A DNA stretch of 64,000 nt from Octadecabacter arcticus 238 (GTDB lineage Bacteria; Pseudomonadota; Alphaproteobacteria; Rhodobacterales; Rhodobacteraceae): NCBI RefSeq assembly GCF_000155735.2, contig NC_020908.1, forward strand, positions 2,919,001-2,983,000, given 5' to 3'. Numbering within the stretch: the first letter of the stretch is position 1; each line of letters opens with the position of its first letter. The notes below the pieces were generated by a model. That model saw only the letters and a list, made by a program, of their open reading frames with translations. It made no database searches and was not told the DNA's origin. Shown in pieces: positions 54,619 to 64,000 of the stretch. Position numbers and translations under genes: made by a program.

Positions 54619-56223
54619 GTAACTCCCAAGGACCCCATCGGATATCGGGTTTTGTGTTGCCCTTGCGACGTTAGAGCCGAGCGATGATCTGTTGTGGTGA
54701 TAGGGTGAGTGTTTCGAGGATATTGCCCCCGTGTTTTCTGACCGTCGAGATGACGGATCTGATGTCAGCGAAGACCTGCGCGCCCTCGAGGGTGCGGAAA
54801 GTTCCCGAGATTTTCATGCGCAACTTCATCATGCGCAGGTCCCGTTCGGCCTGATTGTTGGTGAAGGGAACTGTGAAGTCCGTAAGGAACCTTAGGACGT
54901 CATCACGGTAGTCGCGCAAGCGGACCAGAAGGTTATGGCCTGGCCGCCTGGCTTTTCGGCCTCGCGCACCAGTGCGTCTAGCCAGTGGGTCTTGTCGCTC
55001 ATGGAAGGCGAGGCCCTCGGTGAGGATCGCCATGTATTTGGTGAGGATGCCGTGGTGAACCGACGTGGGGAGTTCGGTCTCGCCTCGCCCCTGAGCCGCG
55101 CACTTGAGCTGATTGGCGCTGTTGAGCAGCACGCTCATCGCGCACGCCCACGGCTCCTTTTCGATTTCTTCGATGGCCTTGAGTTCCCGTAAATGATGCG
55201 CCCCGCACAGGGCGTGCGCGTCCACCCCACTCATATGGGCGTAATAGGACTTCCAGTGGTCATGAACAATTGTCCCGCCGGTCAGGAAGGATGGAACAGC
55301 ACCGCGCTTGGCGCTGATGCGATAATGCGTGAAGGCGAGATCGCTGATTGAGTGCAGCCAGTGCAGCTTACCAGCAACACGAAGTCCGGTCTCATCCAGA
55401 TGCCGAACGCCGCCTTCATTGAGCCGGGCCAGAATGTGTTCGACGACGCCACCCAAGGTACGCGCTGTGCCGTTCACCCAGTTGGTCACGCTGGCCGCGC
55501 ATAGGCTGGTGGCACCAAACAAATCACGCAGGAGTTGGCAGACCCGATCCTCGGGGATCAGCTGCTGAACATTGCAGTAGACCGCCGCCGCCCGAATGCG
55601 CTTACCGTATTGCACGTGTGCATTCACGCCATCGGGAAAGGTGGCTGTCGTCGTGGCTCGGCAATGGCTACAACAATAAATCGCTGCCTGATGCTCTGTG
55701 ACCTCCAGACGCGGCACCGGTATGTCATAAACCTGACGCCTCTCCACCGCCTTGATCATCCCAGCCGTCAAGCCATGCTGACAGGTGCCACAGGCCTCAG
55801 CCTCATGTCGCTCCACAAAGTCAGGCGTTGCTGTCTGACGTAGGGTGTCGCCTCGGTGGCCAACTTAACCACCACTTTTCTTACCGGACTTACCACGCAG
55901 GCTACGCGGTACCGGCTTCTTCAACCCATCACTCGAAGGCGGCTTGCTGCTATTACTGCTGTTCTTGGTCAACTGACGCCGCAGATCCTCATTCTCTTGC
56001 GCCATGCTCGCCAACGCGGCTTCCAACTCGGCGATCCTGCGCAGAGCCGTGGCGAGGAGTTGTTCAAGAGCAGTAACTTGGTCCATTCCACCAATGATTC
56101 AGAGAAATCGTCACAGCGCCACGAAATTCAGACCACAACAGGAAATTCATGCGCCTAATGGCCAAGGAGACTCACATCAAAACTGACAAAAACCCGTTAT
56201 CGGCTGGGGTGCTTGGGAGTTAC
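54619..56223 (-). mobile_element. IS66-family element, copy 2
   Basis: 1605 bp, the same ends as copy 1 and about ten base differences. No target duplication is seen: GTCTTTGC on the left, GTCATATC on the right. It directly abuts the truncated end of an IS3 element, so a deletion or recombination at this IS has joined unlike sequences. Confidence 0.92.
54671..56086 (-). pseudogene. IS66-family transposase TnpC (copy 2) with nonsense codon
   Basis: The same protein as copy 1, but codon 74 is TAA where copy 1 has CAA (Gln), following a silent change in the codon before. The first 73 residues end ...GKSGKKSGG; the remainder (54671-55863) is open and contains all catalytic motifs. Other amino-acid changes relative to copy 1 are few (for example Ala for Asp after GLRV). 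This copy should depend on copy 1 for transposase. Confidence 0.9.
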
Positions 56224-56279
56224 GTCATATCTTCGAAAGCCTGTTTTGGCGTTTTGTAGCCGACGCCTGAATGACGGCG

Positions 56280-57104
56280 CTAGCGGTTGTAGAAGACCTC
56301 AATGTATTCGAAGATGGCGGCCTTGGCCTCAGCGTGTGTTCTAAAGCGCCGCTGGTGAACCATCTCCTTTTTCAATGAAGCAAAGAAGCTTTCCATCGGC
56401 GCATTGTCGAGGCATTGGCCCTTGCGGCTCATGGATTGAGTGAGTTTCGCCTTTTTGATCAGCTTGCGATAGTCCCCGCCAGCATATTGGCCGCCCCTAT
56501 CGGAGTGGTGTATCAATCCCGGAACCGGGCCTCTGCGTCCCAGAGCCATCTCGAGGGCGGCGCAGCAAAGCTCCGCACGCATGTGATCCTCCATCGCCCA
56601 ACCGACGATCTCACGCGTAGCCATGTCCTTCACGCCAGCCAGATAAAGCCAGCCTTCGTCCGTGTCGATATAGGTGATATCCGCCAGCCAAACGGCATTA
56701 GGCGTCTGGCTGTGGAATTTCTGTTCCAACAAGTTTGGGGATGGCTTCAGCTTATGATTGCTGTCCGTTGTGATTGGCTTTCTACGCTTGCGAAGAAGCG
56801 GGGACACCTTGTGTTCCTTCATTATTCTCGCAACACGGCGCTCGGAGACGACCTCACTATCCGCCAGTAAGTCTTGGTGAATACGCTTTGATCCACAACA
56901 TTTCTTACTGGCCTTGAAGAAGGTTTTTATCTTGGGAAGCAACGCCTGATCCCGAGCGTCGCGATTAGCTTGACGCTGATCACGTGCAGGCTGACTGGCT
57001 GGGAACCCGTAGAACCAGCCCCGGGATATCTCTAGAAGACGGCATAATATTGAAACCGCGTATTGAGCTTTATGGGCGGTGACGAAAGCACGCTTGTTCG
57101 TCAT
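56280..57104 (-). CDS. IS3-family transposase OrfB, shortened by an amber codon
   Basis: 274 aa integrase-type DDE protein: WLADITYIDTDEGWLYLAGV (D), LIHHSDRGGQYAG (D) and DNAPMESFFASLKKEMV (E). It stops at TAG after EYIEVFYNR. Without the stop (CAG in relatives) it would continue RRHSGVGYKTPKQAFEDMT, the common IS3 tail. The ATG overlaps the orfA stop, and TTTTTTC inside orfA (57125-57131) is a typical -1 slip site for an OrfAB fusion. Possibly still active because only the tail is lost. Confidence 0.85.
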   Translation of the reverse strand: MTNKRAFVTAHKAQYAVSILCRLLEISRGWFYGFPASQPARDQRQANRDARDQALLPKIKTFFKASKKCCGSKRIHQDLLADSEVVSERRVARIMKEHKVSPLLRKRRKPITTDSNHKLKPSPNLLEQKFHSQTPNAVWLADITYIDTDEGWLYLAGVKDMATREIVGWAMEDHMRAELCCAALEMALGRRGPVPGLIHHSDRGGQYAGGDYRKLIKKAKLTQSMSRKGQCLDNAPMESFFASLKKEMVHQRRFRTHAEAKAAIFEYIEVFYNR

Positions 57105-57397
57105 GGTTTCACCAGCCGCGCCGCGAAAAAAGCGGATGCTTTGTGCAAAATCTCCACTTCCTCAGCAAGCCGCTTGTTGTCTTTGCGAAGGCGGAGCAAT
57201 TCAGCCGCATCCGCCTGCTGACGCCGTTTGGCTTCAACTGAGCCAAACGCCTCAATTTCCAAGCGCCACGTCTTCAGCTGCGTCCCAGTGATCCCAAGCT
57301 CCTTGGCAACGCTGCCTTGCGTCGCACCAGGCTCATATAACCGCTCAACTGCAGCTGCCTTATAATCGTCTGTATAATTGCGTCGATGTTGTCCCAT
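57101..57397 (-). CDS. IS3-family transposase OrfA
   Basis: 98 aa. An N-terminal helix-turn-helix (YTDDYKAAAVERLYEPGATQ, GSVAKELGITGTQLKTWR) is followed by a leucine zipper region (LLRLRKDNKRLAEEVEIL). It binds the IS ends and is fused to OrfB by frameshifting at TTTTTTC near its 3' end. Confidence 0.9.
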   Translation of the reverse strand: MGQHRRNYTDDYKAAAVERLYEPGATQGSVAKELGITGTQLKTWRLEIEAFGSVEAKRRQQADAAELLRLRKDNKRLAEEVEILHKASAFFAARLVKP

Positions 57398-57444
57398 TTG
57401 GTGCCCCTTTCACGGACTGGGGTAAAGTACCCCAATGTCCGGCA

Positions 57445-57690
57445 ACAGGGACGAAGTTCACAACAGGCTGGGCGTTTGCAGGGATCGCACTGGCTCTGAT
57501 CGTCGCGCTCACCGTTCAGCGCCGACTTGGCGCGACACCGGGCTACGGCCTGACGTTAATCTGAGCGCTGGTGGGCATCATCGTCGCCAACGGCATGACC
57601 CCAGTGGGCGCATTCGCAGCCCTCGGGATCGTTGCAATGTTGGCACTGCTGGCCTTTCAGGTGTGCCAGAAGGCCAATCGTTCAGCCTAG
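57445..57690 (+). pseudogene. C-terminal remnant of a membrane transporter gene
   Basis: 81 codons remain, with an internal TGA at 57562-57564. The translation shows three hydrophobic stretches (WAFAGIALALIVALTV, ALVGIIVANGMTPVG, AALGIVAMLALLAFQV), as at the end of an MFS-type permease. The 5' part has been replaced by the IS3/IS66/IS481 cluster. The sequence ATGTCTTTG at 54609, between IS481 and IS66, could be the original start. The stop overlaps that of der, on the opposite strand. Confidence 0.6.
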
Positions 57691-59177
57691 CCCCTAAACC
57701 GCTTTTTCACGTCAGCTGGCGCTTTGCCCAAGTGCTTGCGCAGGCGCGACGGTGTTGATTTCGTATTATTTTTATACGGGTTTTTATCCGATTGGCTGCG
57801 GAAATGCAGACGGATCGGCGTGCCCGGCATATCGAAATCCAATCGCAACCCGTTGACCAGATAGCGCGAATAGCTTTCGGGCAGCATATCGGGATGGCTA
57901 CACATCACAACGAACCCCGGTGGGCGGGTTTTGACCTGTGTGGCGTAGCGCATCTTGATGCGACGCCCGCCCGGTGCGGGCGGTGGGTGCGCCTCGGTCA
58001 TGCCCATCAACCAACGGTTCAATTGCGCGGTGGTGATACGACGATTCCAAACCTCATGGGCTTTCAGAATGGCCTCTTGCAGACGATCAATGCCGCGTCC
58101 GGTCTTGGCGGACACAGTCACCAGCGGCGCGCCTTTCAGCTGGGGCAGCAAACGGGTGAACTGCTCCTGAAGCTCTTTCAGCTTGGCCTGCTTTTCACCC
58201 TCAACATCCCACTTGTTCACGGCCAGCACCACAGCGCGACCTTCGCGTTCGGCAAGGTCGGCAAGCCGTAAGTCCTGCTGTTCAAACGGAATTTCCACGT
58301 CGATCAGAATGACCACGACTTCGGCGAATTTCACCGCACGCAGACCATCCGCGACTGACAGTTTTTCAAGCTTTTCCTGCACCTTAGCACGCTTTCGTAT
58401 GCCAGCCGTGTCAAAGATACGCACCGGAACCGTTGCGCCCTCAGGGCCCCAGTCCATCTGTACAGAGATCGCATCACGGGTAATCCCCGCCTCCGGACCC
58501 GTCAAAAGCCGGTCCTCGCCAAGGATCTGGTTGATCAGCGTCGATTTACCGGCATTTGGGCGGCCCACAACGGCAATTTGCAGTGGCTTTGCTTTTGTGG
58601 GAACGCGCGGGCCGTCTTCTTCGTTGTCTTCATTAACTTCGACGTCCACGTCCGGCGCATCGGCGGCTGCGCGTTCTTCAAACGCATCCGAAATCGGCAT
58701 CAAGACGTCATACATCTCGCTCAAGCCTTCGCCGTGTTCGGCGGACAGGCGAATGGGTTCGCCAAGGCCCAGATTGAAGCCCTCAATCACGCCCGCATCT
58801 GCTGCACGGCCTTCGGATTTATTGGCTGCCAGAATCACTTTGGCGCTTTTTTTGCGCAGGATGTCGGCGAACACTTCGTCGGCAGGCATGATCCCCATGC
58901 GCGCATCGTACATGAACAGGCAAACATCAGCCATTTCCACGGCGCGTTCGGTCAAAGCGCGCATGCGGCCTTGCAACGATTCATCAGTGGCTTCTTCCAG
59001 ACCCGCGGTGTCGATCACCGTGAATCGTAAATCGCCCAAACGCGCGGCGCCTTCGCGCAAATCGCGCGTGACTCCGGGCTGGTCATCAACAAGCGCAAGC
59101 TTTTTGCAGACAAGACGGTTGAATAACGTGGATTTGCCGACGTTCGGGCGGCCCACAATGGCGAGAGTGAATGACAT
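57687..59177 (-). CDS. der: Ribosome-assembly GTPase Der (EngA)
   Basis: 496 aa from [17 protein letters not shown]. Two tandem G domains are present: [12 protein letters not shown] with DTAG, and [13 protein letters not shown] with DTAG and NKWD. A KH-like C-terminal domain follows. An acidic linker (about residues 175-200, with [11 protein letters not shown]) separates the G domains. Needed for 50S subunit maturation. It follows bamB on the same strand; the yfgM-bamB-der order is conserved in proteobacteria. Confidence 0.95.
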   Translation of the reverse strand: MSFTLAIVGRPNVGKSTLFNRLVCKKLALVDDQPGVTRDLREGAARLGDLRFTVIDTAGLEEATDESLQGRMRALTERAVEMADVCLFMYDARMGIMPADEVFADILRKKSAKVILAANKSEGRAADAGVIEGFNLGLGEPIRLSAEHGEGLSEMYDVLMPISDAFEERAAADAPDVDVEVNEDNEEDGPRVPTKAKPLQIAVVGRPNAGKSTLINQILGEDRLLTGPEAGITRDAISVQMDWGPEGATVPVRIFDTAGIRKRAKVQEKLEKLSVADGLRAVKFAEVVVILIDVEIPFEQQDLRLADLAEREGRAVVLAVNKWDVEGEKQAKLKELQEQFTRLLPQLKGAPLVTVSAKTGRGIDRLQEAILKAHEVWNRRITTAQLNRWLMGMTEAHPPPAPGGRRIKMRYATQVKTRPPGFVVMCSHPDMLPESYSRYLVNGLRLDFDMPGTPIRLHFRSQSDKNPYKNNTKSTPSRLRKHLGKAPADVKKRFRG

Positions 59178-59225
59178 GGGGTACGACTCTATTAGGTTAG
59201 AAACGCGCACTACACGCTTTGTCGC

Positions 59226-60554
59226 TTAACGGAAAGCCAGCAATTGACCGCGCTTGGTCACAACGTAAAGCGTGCCGTTGGCAACGACAGGGTTTGACGC
59301 CGCTCCACCTGGGATTTCGATGGTTCCCACCAAGGCGCCCGACGTGGGGTCAAACTCGCGGATCAACCCGTCGCTTGAAACCACAATAAGACGCCCCCCC
59401 GCAAGGATAGGGCCATAATGGGCAAAACGGGTTTTCTGGCGACGTTCGCGGGTTTGTTCAAAACTGGGCAATGCAACGCGCCAAATCGCGGTGCCATCGC
59501 CCGCGTCAAGCCGCAGCAATTCGCCGAGGTCATTGACCAGGAAAACCGACCCGCCCGCGGGCCATACAGGGCCAACGGCGCCCTCGGTCGCAGTCCAGAT
59601 GCGATCTCCGTTGGCAATTTCTAGCGCCACAACGCGGCCCGAGAAGTTGCCCACATAGACGCGGTCGCCGTCAATCACCGGATCACCAGCGATGTCAGAA
59701 ATGTTTGAGGCGGCTCGGCCGGGGCGCTGGCCAGTCACGACAGTGGACCAACGGCGCAACCCGCCCTCAGGGAAGGCCGCAAAAACTTCGCCTGTCGGAA
59801 ACGGGAAAATCGCAAAATCACCAGACACCGCAGCACCTGCCCCGCCTGAGAAATTCGACACAGGTGGTGTGCCACTTTGGGTCCAGCGGATTCGTCCCGA
59901 TGCCAGCTCAATAGCCCAAGCGCGGCCATCACGGGCCACCACGTAGGCCAGATCACCGACAATTGTAGGCGCAGAAGTCCCGGGCGCATCAAGGTCTTGG
60001 CGCCAGATTTCAGCGCCCGAGGCCGCGTCCAGCGCGACAACTTCGCCAAATCCGGTAGTGGCCAGCAAAACCGGCCCCGCCACAGCCAGACCACCGCCCG
60101 ACGCATCACGCGGATTGTCGGTTGGCGGGATGACGCTGCGCGCCCAAAGGGTTTCCCCTGCGGTCGATGTCGCAAGAACCTGACTTTGTGCATCCATCGT
60201 GTAGACCGCGCTTGGCGTTACAATCGGATCAGCAGTTATGCGAAGGCGGCGGCTGTCACCTGCACCGATATTGTTGGAAAACAACGGCGCGAGGGACGCA
60301 CCAAGGGCCGGATGGGTCACCATATGGGTCGGCCCACCATTGCGATGGGTCCAATCGGCGTTGGTCACAGCAGCGGGCAATGAAATCGGGCGGGCTTGGT
60401 TCACGAAGGCGGCGACATCTGTCGCTCCGCCCCGAATATCTAGCCGCTCACCCGTGAGGATGATGTCTTGTTCTCCGCAGGCCGCGAGTGCCGTCGTAAG
60501 CGCCAGAGCCACCAGTGTCGGTCTTTTGAAGACTGTCAATATTCTGCCTGTCAC
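59226..60554 (-). CDS. bamB: Outer-membrane assembly lipoprotein BamB
   Basis: 442 aa from GTG 60554, chosen because AAAGGGGAAC precedes it and the product then begins with a short lipoprotein signal (lipobox ALAAC). The rest is a PQQ-type beta-propeller with repeated WxR/WxA-like blades (GETLWARSV, GAEIWRQDLD, GRIRWTQSG, GDRIWTATE, GTAIWRVAL). It is a scaffold subunit of the BAM complex at the periplasmic side of the outer membrane. Confidence 0.9.
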   Translation of the reverse strand: MTGRILTVFKRPTLVALALTTALAACGEQDIILTGERLDIRGGATDVAAFVNQARPISLPAAVTNADWTHRNGGPTHMVTHPALGASLAPLFSNNIGAGDSRRLRITADPIVTPSAVYTMDAQSQVLATSTAGETLWARSVIPPTDNPRDASGGGLAVAGPVLLATTGFGEVVALDAASGAEIWRQDLDAPGTSAPTIVGDLAYVVARDGRAWAIELASGRIRWTQSGTPPVSNFSGGAGAAVSGDFAIFPFPTGEVFAAFPEGGLRRWSTVVTGQRPGRAASNISDIAGDPVIDGDRVYVGNFSGRVVALEIANGDRIWTATEGAVGPVWPAGGSVFLVNDLGELLRLDAGDGTAIWRVALPSFEQTRERRQKTRFAHYGPILAGGRLIVVSSDGLIREFDPTSGALVGTIEIPGGAASNPVVANGTLYVVTKRGQLLAFR

Positions 60555-60588
60555 GTCGTTCCCCTTTTCGGGCCCCTTAGCGGGTGTC

Positions 60589-61278
60589 TTAATTGTCCTG
60601 CGCATCTGTGGCAGCAATATCACCCACAAGTGCTTCAATGTCACCGCCCAAGGCTACAATCATACTGAACGCCCGCTCACGCAAGCCCCGCGTCGCTTCG
60701 GCGTCTTGGGCAAGGGCGACAAACTGCGTCACCGCAGTTTCAATATCTCCAGCTTCAACGCTGATCAACGCGAGCTGCTCTTGCGCCAGTACACGGAACG
60801 GCCCACCGGCCATGGCCAAGCCTGCCAGCAGCGCGCGGCGATCTTCAATCGACAGTGTATCGCCTTGAACCATAACGGATTTCAGCACAGCAAGGTCGCG
60901 GTAGACTTGCGGCGCATCAGCGTCCAGCGCCACCGCCTCAAGTGCGCCAACGGCCCCCGCGATGTCGTCGGTTTCGGTCAAATTCGCCGCCGTTAACAAA
61001 CCTGTGATCGCAGCCGCAGGGCCGCTTACGTCAATCGCCTGCAAAGCTGCAGCGCGCCCCTCGTCATCGTCAATTTCCAGTGCCGCAAGGATTTCATCAC
61101 CCACCGCCTGCGCCGCGCCTGTCGTTTGCGCCTTGCGAAACTCCGAATATGCGGTGCCGCCAACGATCAGCAAAACAGCCAAGACGGCGATCCAACCATA
61201 CTTACGCATATAGCCGAACAGCTTGTCCTTGCGGACCTCTTCAGTGACTTCATCGATGAAGGATTCAGAATTGCTCAT
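60589..61278 (-). CDS. YfgM-like TPR-family membrane protein
   Basis: 229 aa from ATG 61278 (MSNSESFIDEV). There is a cytoplasmic N-terminus with a basic DKLFGYMRKYG, one transmembrane helix (about residues 28-45) and a periplasmic helical-repeat domain rich in Ala. The position directly before bamB and the layout match YfgM, an ancillary factor of the Sec translocon with periplasmic chaperone links. Confidence 0.85.
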   Translation of the reverse strand: MSNSESFIDEVTEEVRKDKLFGYMRKYGWIAVLAVLLIVGGTAYSEFRKAQTTGAAQAVGDEILAALEIDDDEGRAAALQAIDVSGPAAAITGLLTAANLTETDDIAGAVGALEAVALDADAPQVYRDLAVLKSVMVQGDTLSIEDRRALLAGLAMAGGPFRVLAQEQLALISVEAGDIETAVTQFVALAQDAEATRGLRERAFSMIVALGGDIEALVGDIAATDAQDN

Positions 61279-61537
61279 TTTGCCCTCGCGCAGTTTCCCG
61301 CCCCTCTTATCGCGAAGGGGCAAGCAGGGACAAGACCCGCGCGGTCACACATTGGAAATGGGCCGTGAAATTACCCCGAAAATCATGCCATTCCCGGTGA
61401 ATACTCCAAAGTAACAACCTTTAACATTTCCGCCTTGCTGACGCGGCACTTTCTCTTTAATCTGAACTGGTCGGTTTAGCGTAATAACTAGTAGATTCGA
61501 TGACATCCCTCTGATCCCACACTGCGAGACTTAATTT

Positions 61538-62767
61538 ATGCGACTAATGCCCCTATTCACTGCCATCGTCGTGTCGATCGCACTTTACGCCCTCGTGTTT
61601 GAGAGGGAATCGTTGCTGGCCTTTGCCCAAGTCGAGCCGGGCGTCGAAGAAACAATTGAAGACGACGTCACACTTAACCCGATCAGTGTCGTTGCCATGA
61701 CATCACAAGCCGTCACCGTGGACAGCGCAGTTATCATGCGCGGGCGCACTGAAGCTGCGCGGCAAGTGACCGTCGCATCCGAAATCTCGGGCCTTGTGAT
61801 ATCCGAACCGATCCGCAAAGGCGCATTTGTCGACGCTGGCGATCTGCTGTGCCAACTTGACCCCGGAACACTTGCAGCGCAATTGGCCGAAGGCCGCGCG
61901 CGTCTGGCAGAGGCGCAAGGTCGCGTTCCCGAAGCCCAAGCAACGGTCCTTGAAGCCTCAGCCCGCGTCCGCGAAGCCGAAATTAACGTCAACGTCGCAC
62001 GCCGCCTGTCTGAAGACGGTTTTGCGTCTGAAACCCGTCTGATCAGTGCCGAAGCCGCACTAGAAGCCGCCAATGCGGGCGTGCAACGCGCCTCTAGCGA
62101 AGTGATATCAGCGCAAGCGGGCATTGAGGGTGCGCAAGCCACCGTCGCGGCAGATGAACGTGAAATTGAACGTTTGAACATCACCGCGCCCTTTGCTGGT
62201 TTGCTTGAAAGTGACACCAGCGAACTTGGCTCGCTCATGCAGCCCGGCGCGCCCTGCGCCACCATTATCCAGTTGGACCCGATTAAACTTGTGGGATTCG
62301 TGCCGGAAGCCAGCATCAGCCAGATCTCGGTTGGTGCCATGGCCGGTGCGCGCTTGACAACGGGGCAAGAGGTCGTGGGCCAAGTGACGTTCCTGTCGCG
62401 CTCAGCAGATGAGCAGACCCGCACATTCCGCGTCGAAGTTCGGGTGCCGAACGCGGATCAGCGTATCGGTGACGGGCAAACGGCCGAAATTATCGTCGCC
62501 TCGGACGGGCGCATGGCGCATCTTTTGCCAGCCTCATCGTTGACGTTGGACAATGACGGCGCCATCGGCATCCGTGCAATCGTCACACAAGATGGCAGCG
62601 ACATCGATATCGCGCGATTCATGCCCGTGGGCATCATGCGCGACACCATTGATGGCATCTGGGTCACAGGCCTGCCCGACACGGTGGTCGTGATTGTTGT
62701 CGGACAAGAATATGTGACAGACGGCGTGCCCGTCATTGCGACCATGCAGCAGGAGACTGACGGATGA
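61538..62767 (+). CDS. RND efflux periplasmic adaptor (membrane-fusion protein)
   Basis: 409 aa. An N-terminal membrane anchor (about residues 5-22) is followed by a split lipoyl domain (VASEISGLVISEPIRKGAFVDAGD and ITAPFAGLLESDTSELGSL), a long alpha-helical hairpin between them (about 110-205, rich in Ala and Glu), and a beta-barrel region. It links the inner-membrane pump to an outer-membrane channel. The stop overlaps the pump gene start (ATGA). Confidence 0.9.
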   Translation: MRLMPLFTAIVVSIALYALVFERESLLAFAQVEPGVEETIEDDVTLNPISVVAMTSQAVTVDSAVIMRGRTEAARQVTVASEISGLVISEPIRKGAFVDAGDLLCQLDPGTLAAQLAEGRARLAEAQGRVPEAQATVLEASARVREAEINVNVARRLSEDGFASETRLISAEAALEAANAGVQRASSEVISAQAGIEGAQATVAADEREIERLNITAPFAGLLESDTSELGSLMQPGAPCATIIQLDPIKLVGFVPEASISQISVGAMAGARLTTGQEVVGQVTFLSRSADEQTRTFRVEVRVPNADQRIGDGQTAEIIVASDGRMAHLLPASSLTLDNDGAIGIRAIVTQDGSDIDIARFMPVGIMRDTIDGIWVTGLPDTVVVIVVGQEYVTDGVPVIATMQQETDG

Positions 62768-64000
62768 TCAAAATCGTCGACGTCGCCGCCGCACGTGCGC
62801 GCATGGTCATCGCCTTTATCATCCTGTCGCTTTTGGCGGGGGGATTCGCCTATTATGCCTTGCCGAAAGAGGGCGAACCGGACATCGAAATTCCGGTGAT
62901 CTTTGTGTCCGTCCCCTTCCCCGGTATTTCAGCCGAAGATTCCGAAACGCTGCTGGTCCAGCCGATGGAATCGCAGTTGCGCGACCTTGACGGGTTGAAG
63001 ACAATGACCGCGACAGCGGCCGAAAACTACGCAGGTGTTGCGCTGGAATTCGATTTCGGTTGGAACAAGACCGAAACCATGGCCGACATTCGCGACGCGA
63101 TGAACACCGTCGAAAGCGAATTTCCGGATGGGGCCGATAATTATTCCATCAATGAAATCAACTTTTCCGAGTTCCCGATCATCATCGTCAACCTGACGGG
63201 CGACGTCCCCGAACGCACGCTTATCCAAGTGGCCGAGGATTTGCAGGAAACCGTCGAAGGCATCGAAGGTGTGCTTGAGGCACCGTTAACAGGCCAGCGC
63301 GCCGAGATGATTGAGGTCATCATTGATCCGCTCAAGCTGGAATCCTACAACGTCACGGCAAGTGAGCTGATCGACGTCGTCACCCAAAACAACTTACTGA
63401 TCGCCGCCGGTGAAGTAGAGACAGCACAGGGGTCGTTCGCTGTCAAAATCCCGTCCAGTTTCGATGAACCGCGCGACATTTACTCCCTGCCCGTCAAGAT
63501 CAACGGCGACCGCGTTATCACGCTGGGCGATCTTGCAGAAATCCGCCTGACGTTTGAGGACCGCGCAAGCACCGCGCGATTTAACGGGACGACGACAGTG
63601 GCGTTGCAGGTGGTCAAACGCCGTGGGTTCAATCTGATCGACACCGCACAAGAAGTCCGCGACGTGATCGACGCCGAAGTCGCGGCATGGCCGCAAGATT
63701 TGCGAGACGCCGTGCAAGTTGGCCTGTCCAACGACCAATCCCGCAACGTCAATTCCATGGTCCGCCAGCTTGAGGGCTCGGTTTTGACCGCCATCGCGCT
63801 GGTGATGATCGTGATCCTCGCAACCCTTGGCACGCGCCCAGCGCTGCTGGTCGGCTTTGCTATTCCGACATCGTTCCTGCTGTGCTTTGCATTCCTTGCG
63901 GTGATGGGCGTGACCATTTCAAACATCGTCATGTTCGGACTGATCCTTGCTGTGGGAATGTTGGTGGACGGGGCCATTGTGGTGGTCGAATTCGCCGACA
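62764..64000 (+). CDS. RND efflux pump inner-membrane subunit (partial, runs off the window)
   Basis: 412 codons are present. The N-terminus has the first transmembrane helix (MVIAFIILSLLAGGFAYYAL) and a first periplasmic loop starting PKEGEPDIEIP with VSVPFPGISAEDSE, as in AcrB/HAE-type transporters. The helices TM2-TM4 region (ALVMIVILATLGTRP, LAVGMLVDGAIVVVEFAD) begins near residue 340. The conserved acidic pair VDGAIVVVE is at the window edge. Substrate class unknown. Confidence 0.92.
   Translation, partial: MIKIVDVAAARARMVIAFIILSLLAGGFAYYALPKEGEPDIEIPVIFVSVPFPGISAEDSETLLVQPMESQLRDLDGLKTMTATAAENYAGVALEFDFGWNKTETMADIRDAMNTVESEFPDGADNYSINEINFSEFPIIIVNLTGDVPERTLIQVAEDLQETVEGIEGVLEAPLTGQRAEMIEVIIDPLKLESYNVTASELIDVVTQNNLLIAAGEVETAQGSFAVKIPSSFDEPRDIYSLPVKINGDRVITLGDLAEIRLTFEDRASTARFNGTTTVALQVVKRRGFNLIDTAQEVRDVIDAEVAAWPQDLRDAVQVGLSNDQSRNVNSMVRQLEGSVLTAIALVMIVILATLGTRPALLVGFAIPTSFLLCFAFLAVMGVTISNIVMFGLILAVGMLVDGAIVVVEFAD

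Larger units (their letters stand above)
56224..57444 (-). mobile_element. IS3-family element, truncated at its 3' end
   Basis: It contains orfA and orfB of the IS3 family. The 5' end is probably at TGTCCGGCA near 57436-57444, since transporter-like coding sequence starts right after. The 3' end is cut by IS66 copy 2, which begins within a few bases of the normal end of orfB (FEDM). Confidence 0.75.

Noticed and set aside
5173..56223. Two IS66 copies in the same orientation as ends of a composite transposon
   Set aside because: They are 49 kb apart and enclose housekeeping genes (rpoD, dnaG, rib cluster). Copy 1 has its own target duplication and lies in tctC, so they are independent insertions.

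Overview
The window looks like a chromosome segment from a marine alphaproteobacterium of the Roseobacter group (Rhodobacteraceae). Pointers are the rluD-rpoH and dnaG-rpoD gene pairs, the nrdR-ribD-ribE-ribB-ribH-nusB cluster, a tRNA-His without the usual extra G at position -1, a GTTC-N7-GTTC type SOS box in front of mmcB, and a recurrent intergenic motif with the core ATATCCCCGCCGGAGG. The very high load of recent, nested insertion sequences (IS) resembles polar Octadecabacter-like genomes. The genus is an inference; no rRNA gene is present.

Layout. 1-2.7 kb: a broken small-gene region, with an IS630-type copy inside a DUF4389 membrane-protein gene and a Gfo/Idh/MocA dehydrogenase stopped by a nonsense codon. 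2.8-5 kb: rpoH and rluD. 5-12.4 kb: a tripartite tricarboxylate transporter operon (tctC-tctB-tctA) continued by an AtuA-like protein and DUF4387; tctC is split by an IS66-type element and also frameshifted. An AbrB-type membrane protein faces it. 12.4-15.7 kb: tRNA-His, small proteins, a DMT permease, SOS-controlled mmcB, an ArsR/SRPBCC pair and a possible structured RNA. 15.8-25.5 kb: the riboflavin/nusB/nrdR cluster, with a plus-strand capsule block (kpsS, an OPX lipoprotein gene, broken kpsC) between ribE and ribD. 25.6-34.8 kb: an M20 hydrolase, yjbQ, rpoD, dnaG, a DMT permease, a LysE exporter and yebC.

35-42.9 kb is the most remarkable part. One SLC13-type permease gene carries an ISL3 element (8-bp target duplication), which is itself hit by three IS630-type elements, all inside the ISL3 transposase gene. 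The same permease gene carries an IS4-type element and three single-base losses. Removing everything in silico gives a 592-codon permease, almost the length of the intact 593-aa paralogue at 43.6-45.4 kb, and a 401-aa ISL3 transposase. 45.4-52.4 kb: a DMT permease, ymdB-like phosphoesterase, 5-formyl-THF cyclo-ligase, mgtE, guanine deaminase, a CAP-domain lipoprotein and 8-oxoguanine deaminase. 52.5-57.4 kb: a second IS cluster (IS481 containing IS5, then IS66, then IS3) that has consumed most of a membrane-transporter gene. 57.7-64 kb: yfgM-like/bamB/der, then an RND efflux adaptor and the start of its pump gene.

Overall, core functions are intact while transport and surface functions (tctC, kpsC, SLC13, Gfo/Idh, an MFS-like gene) are decaying through IS insertion, nonsense mutation and homopolymer frameshifts. 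No CRISPR array, prophage or convincing new defence system was seen. The less-described items are the AtuA/DUF4387/TctABC cluster, a translationally coupled 50-codon ORF after ribE, a candidate structured RNA at about 15.1-15.3 kb, and 11-bp phased repeats upstream of yebC.
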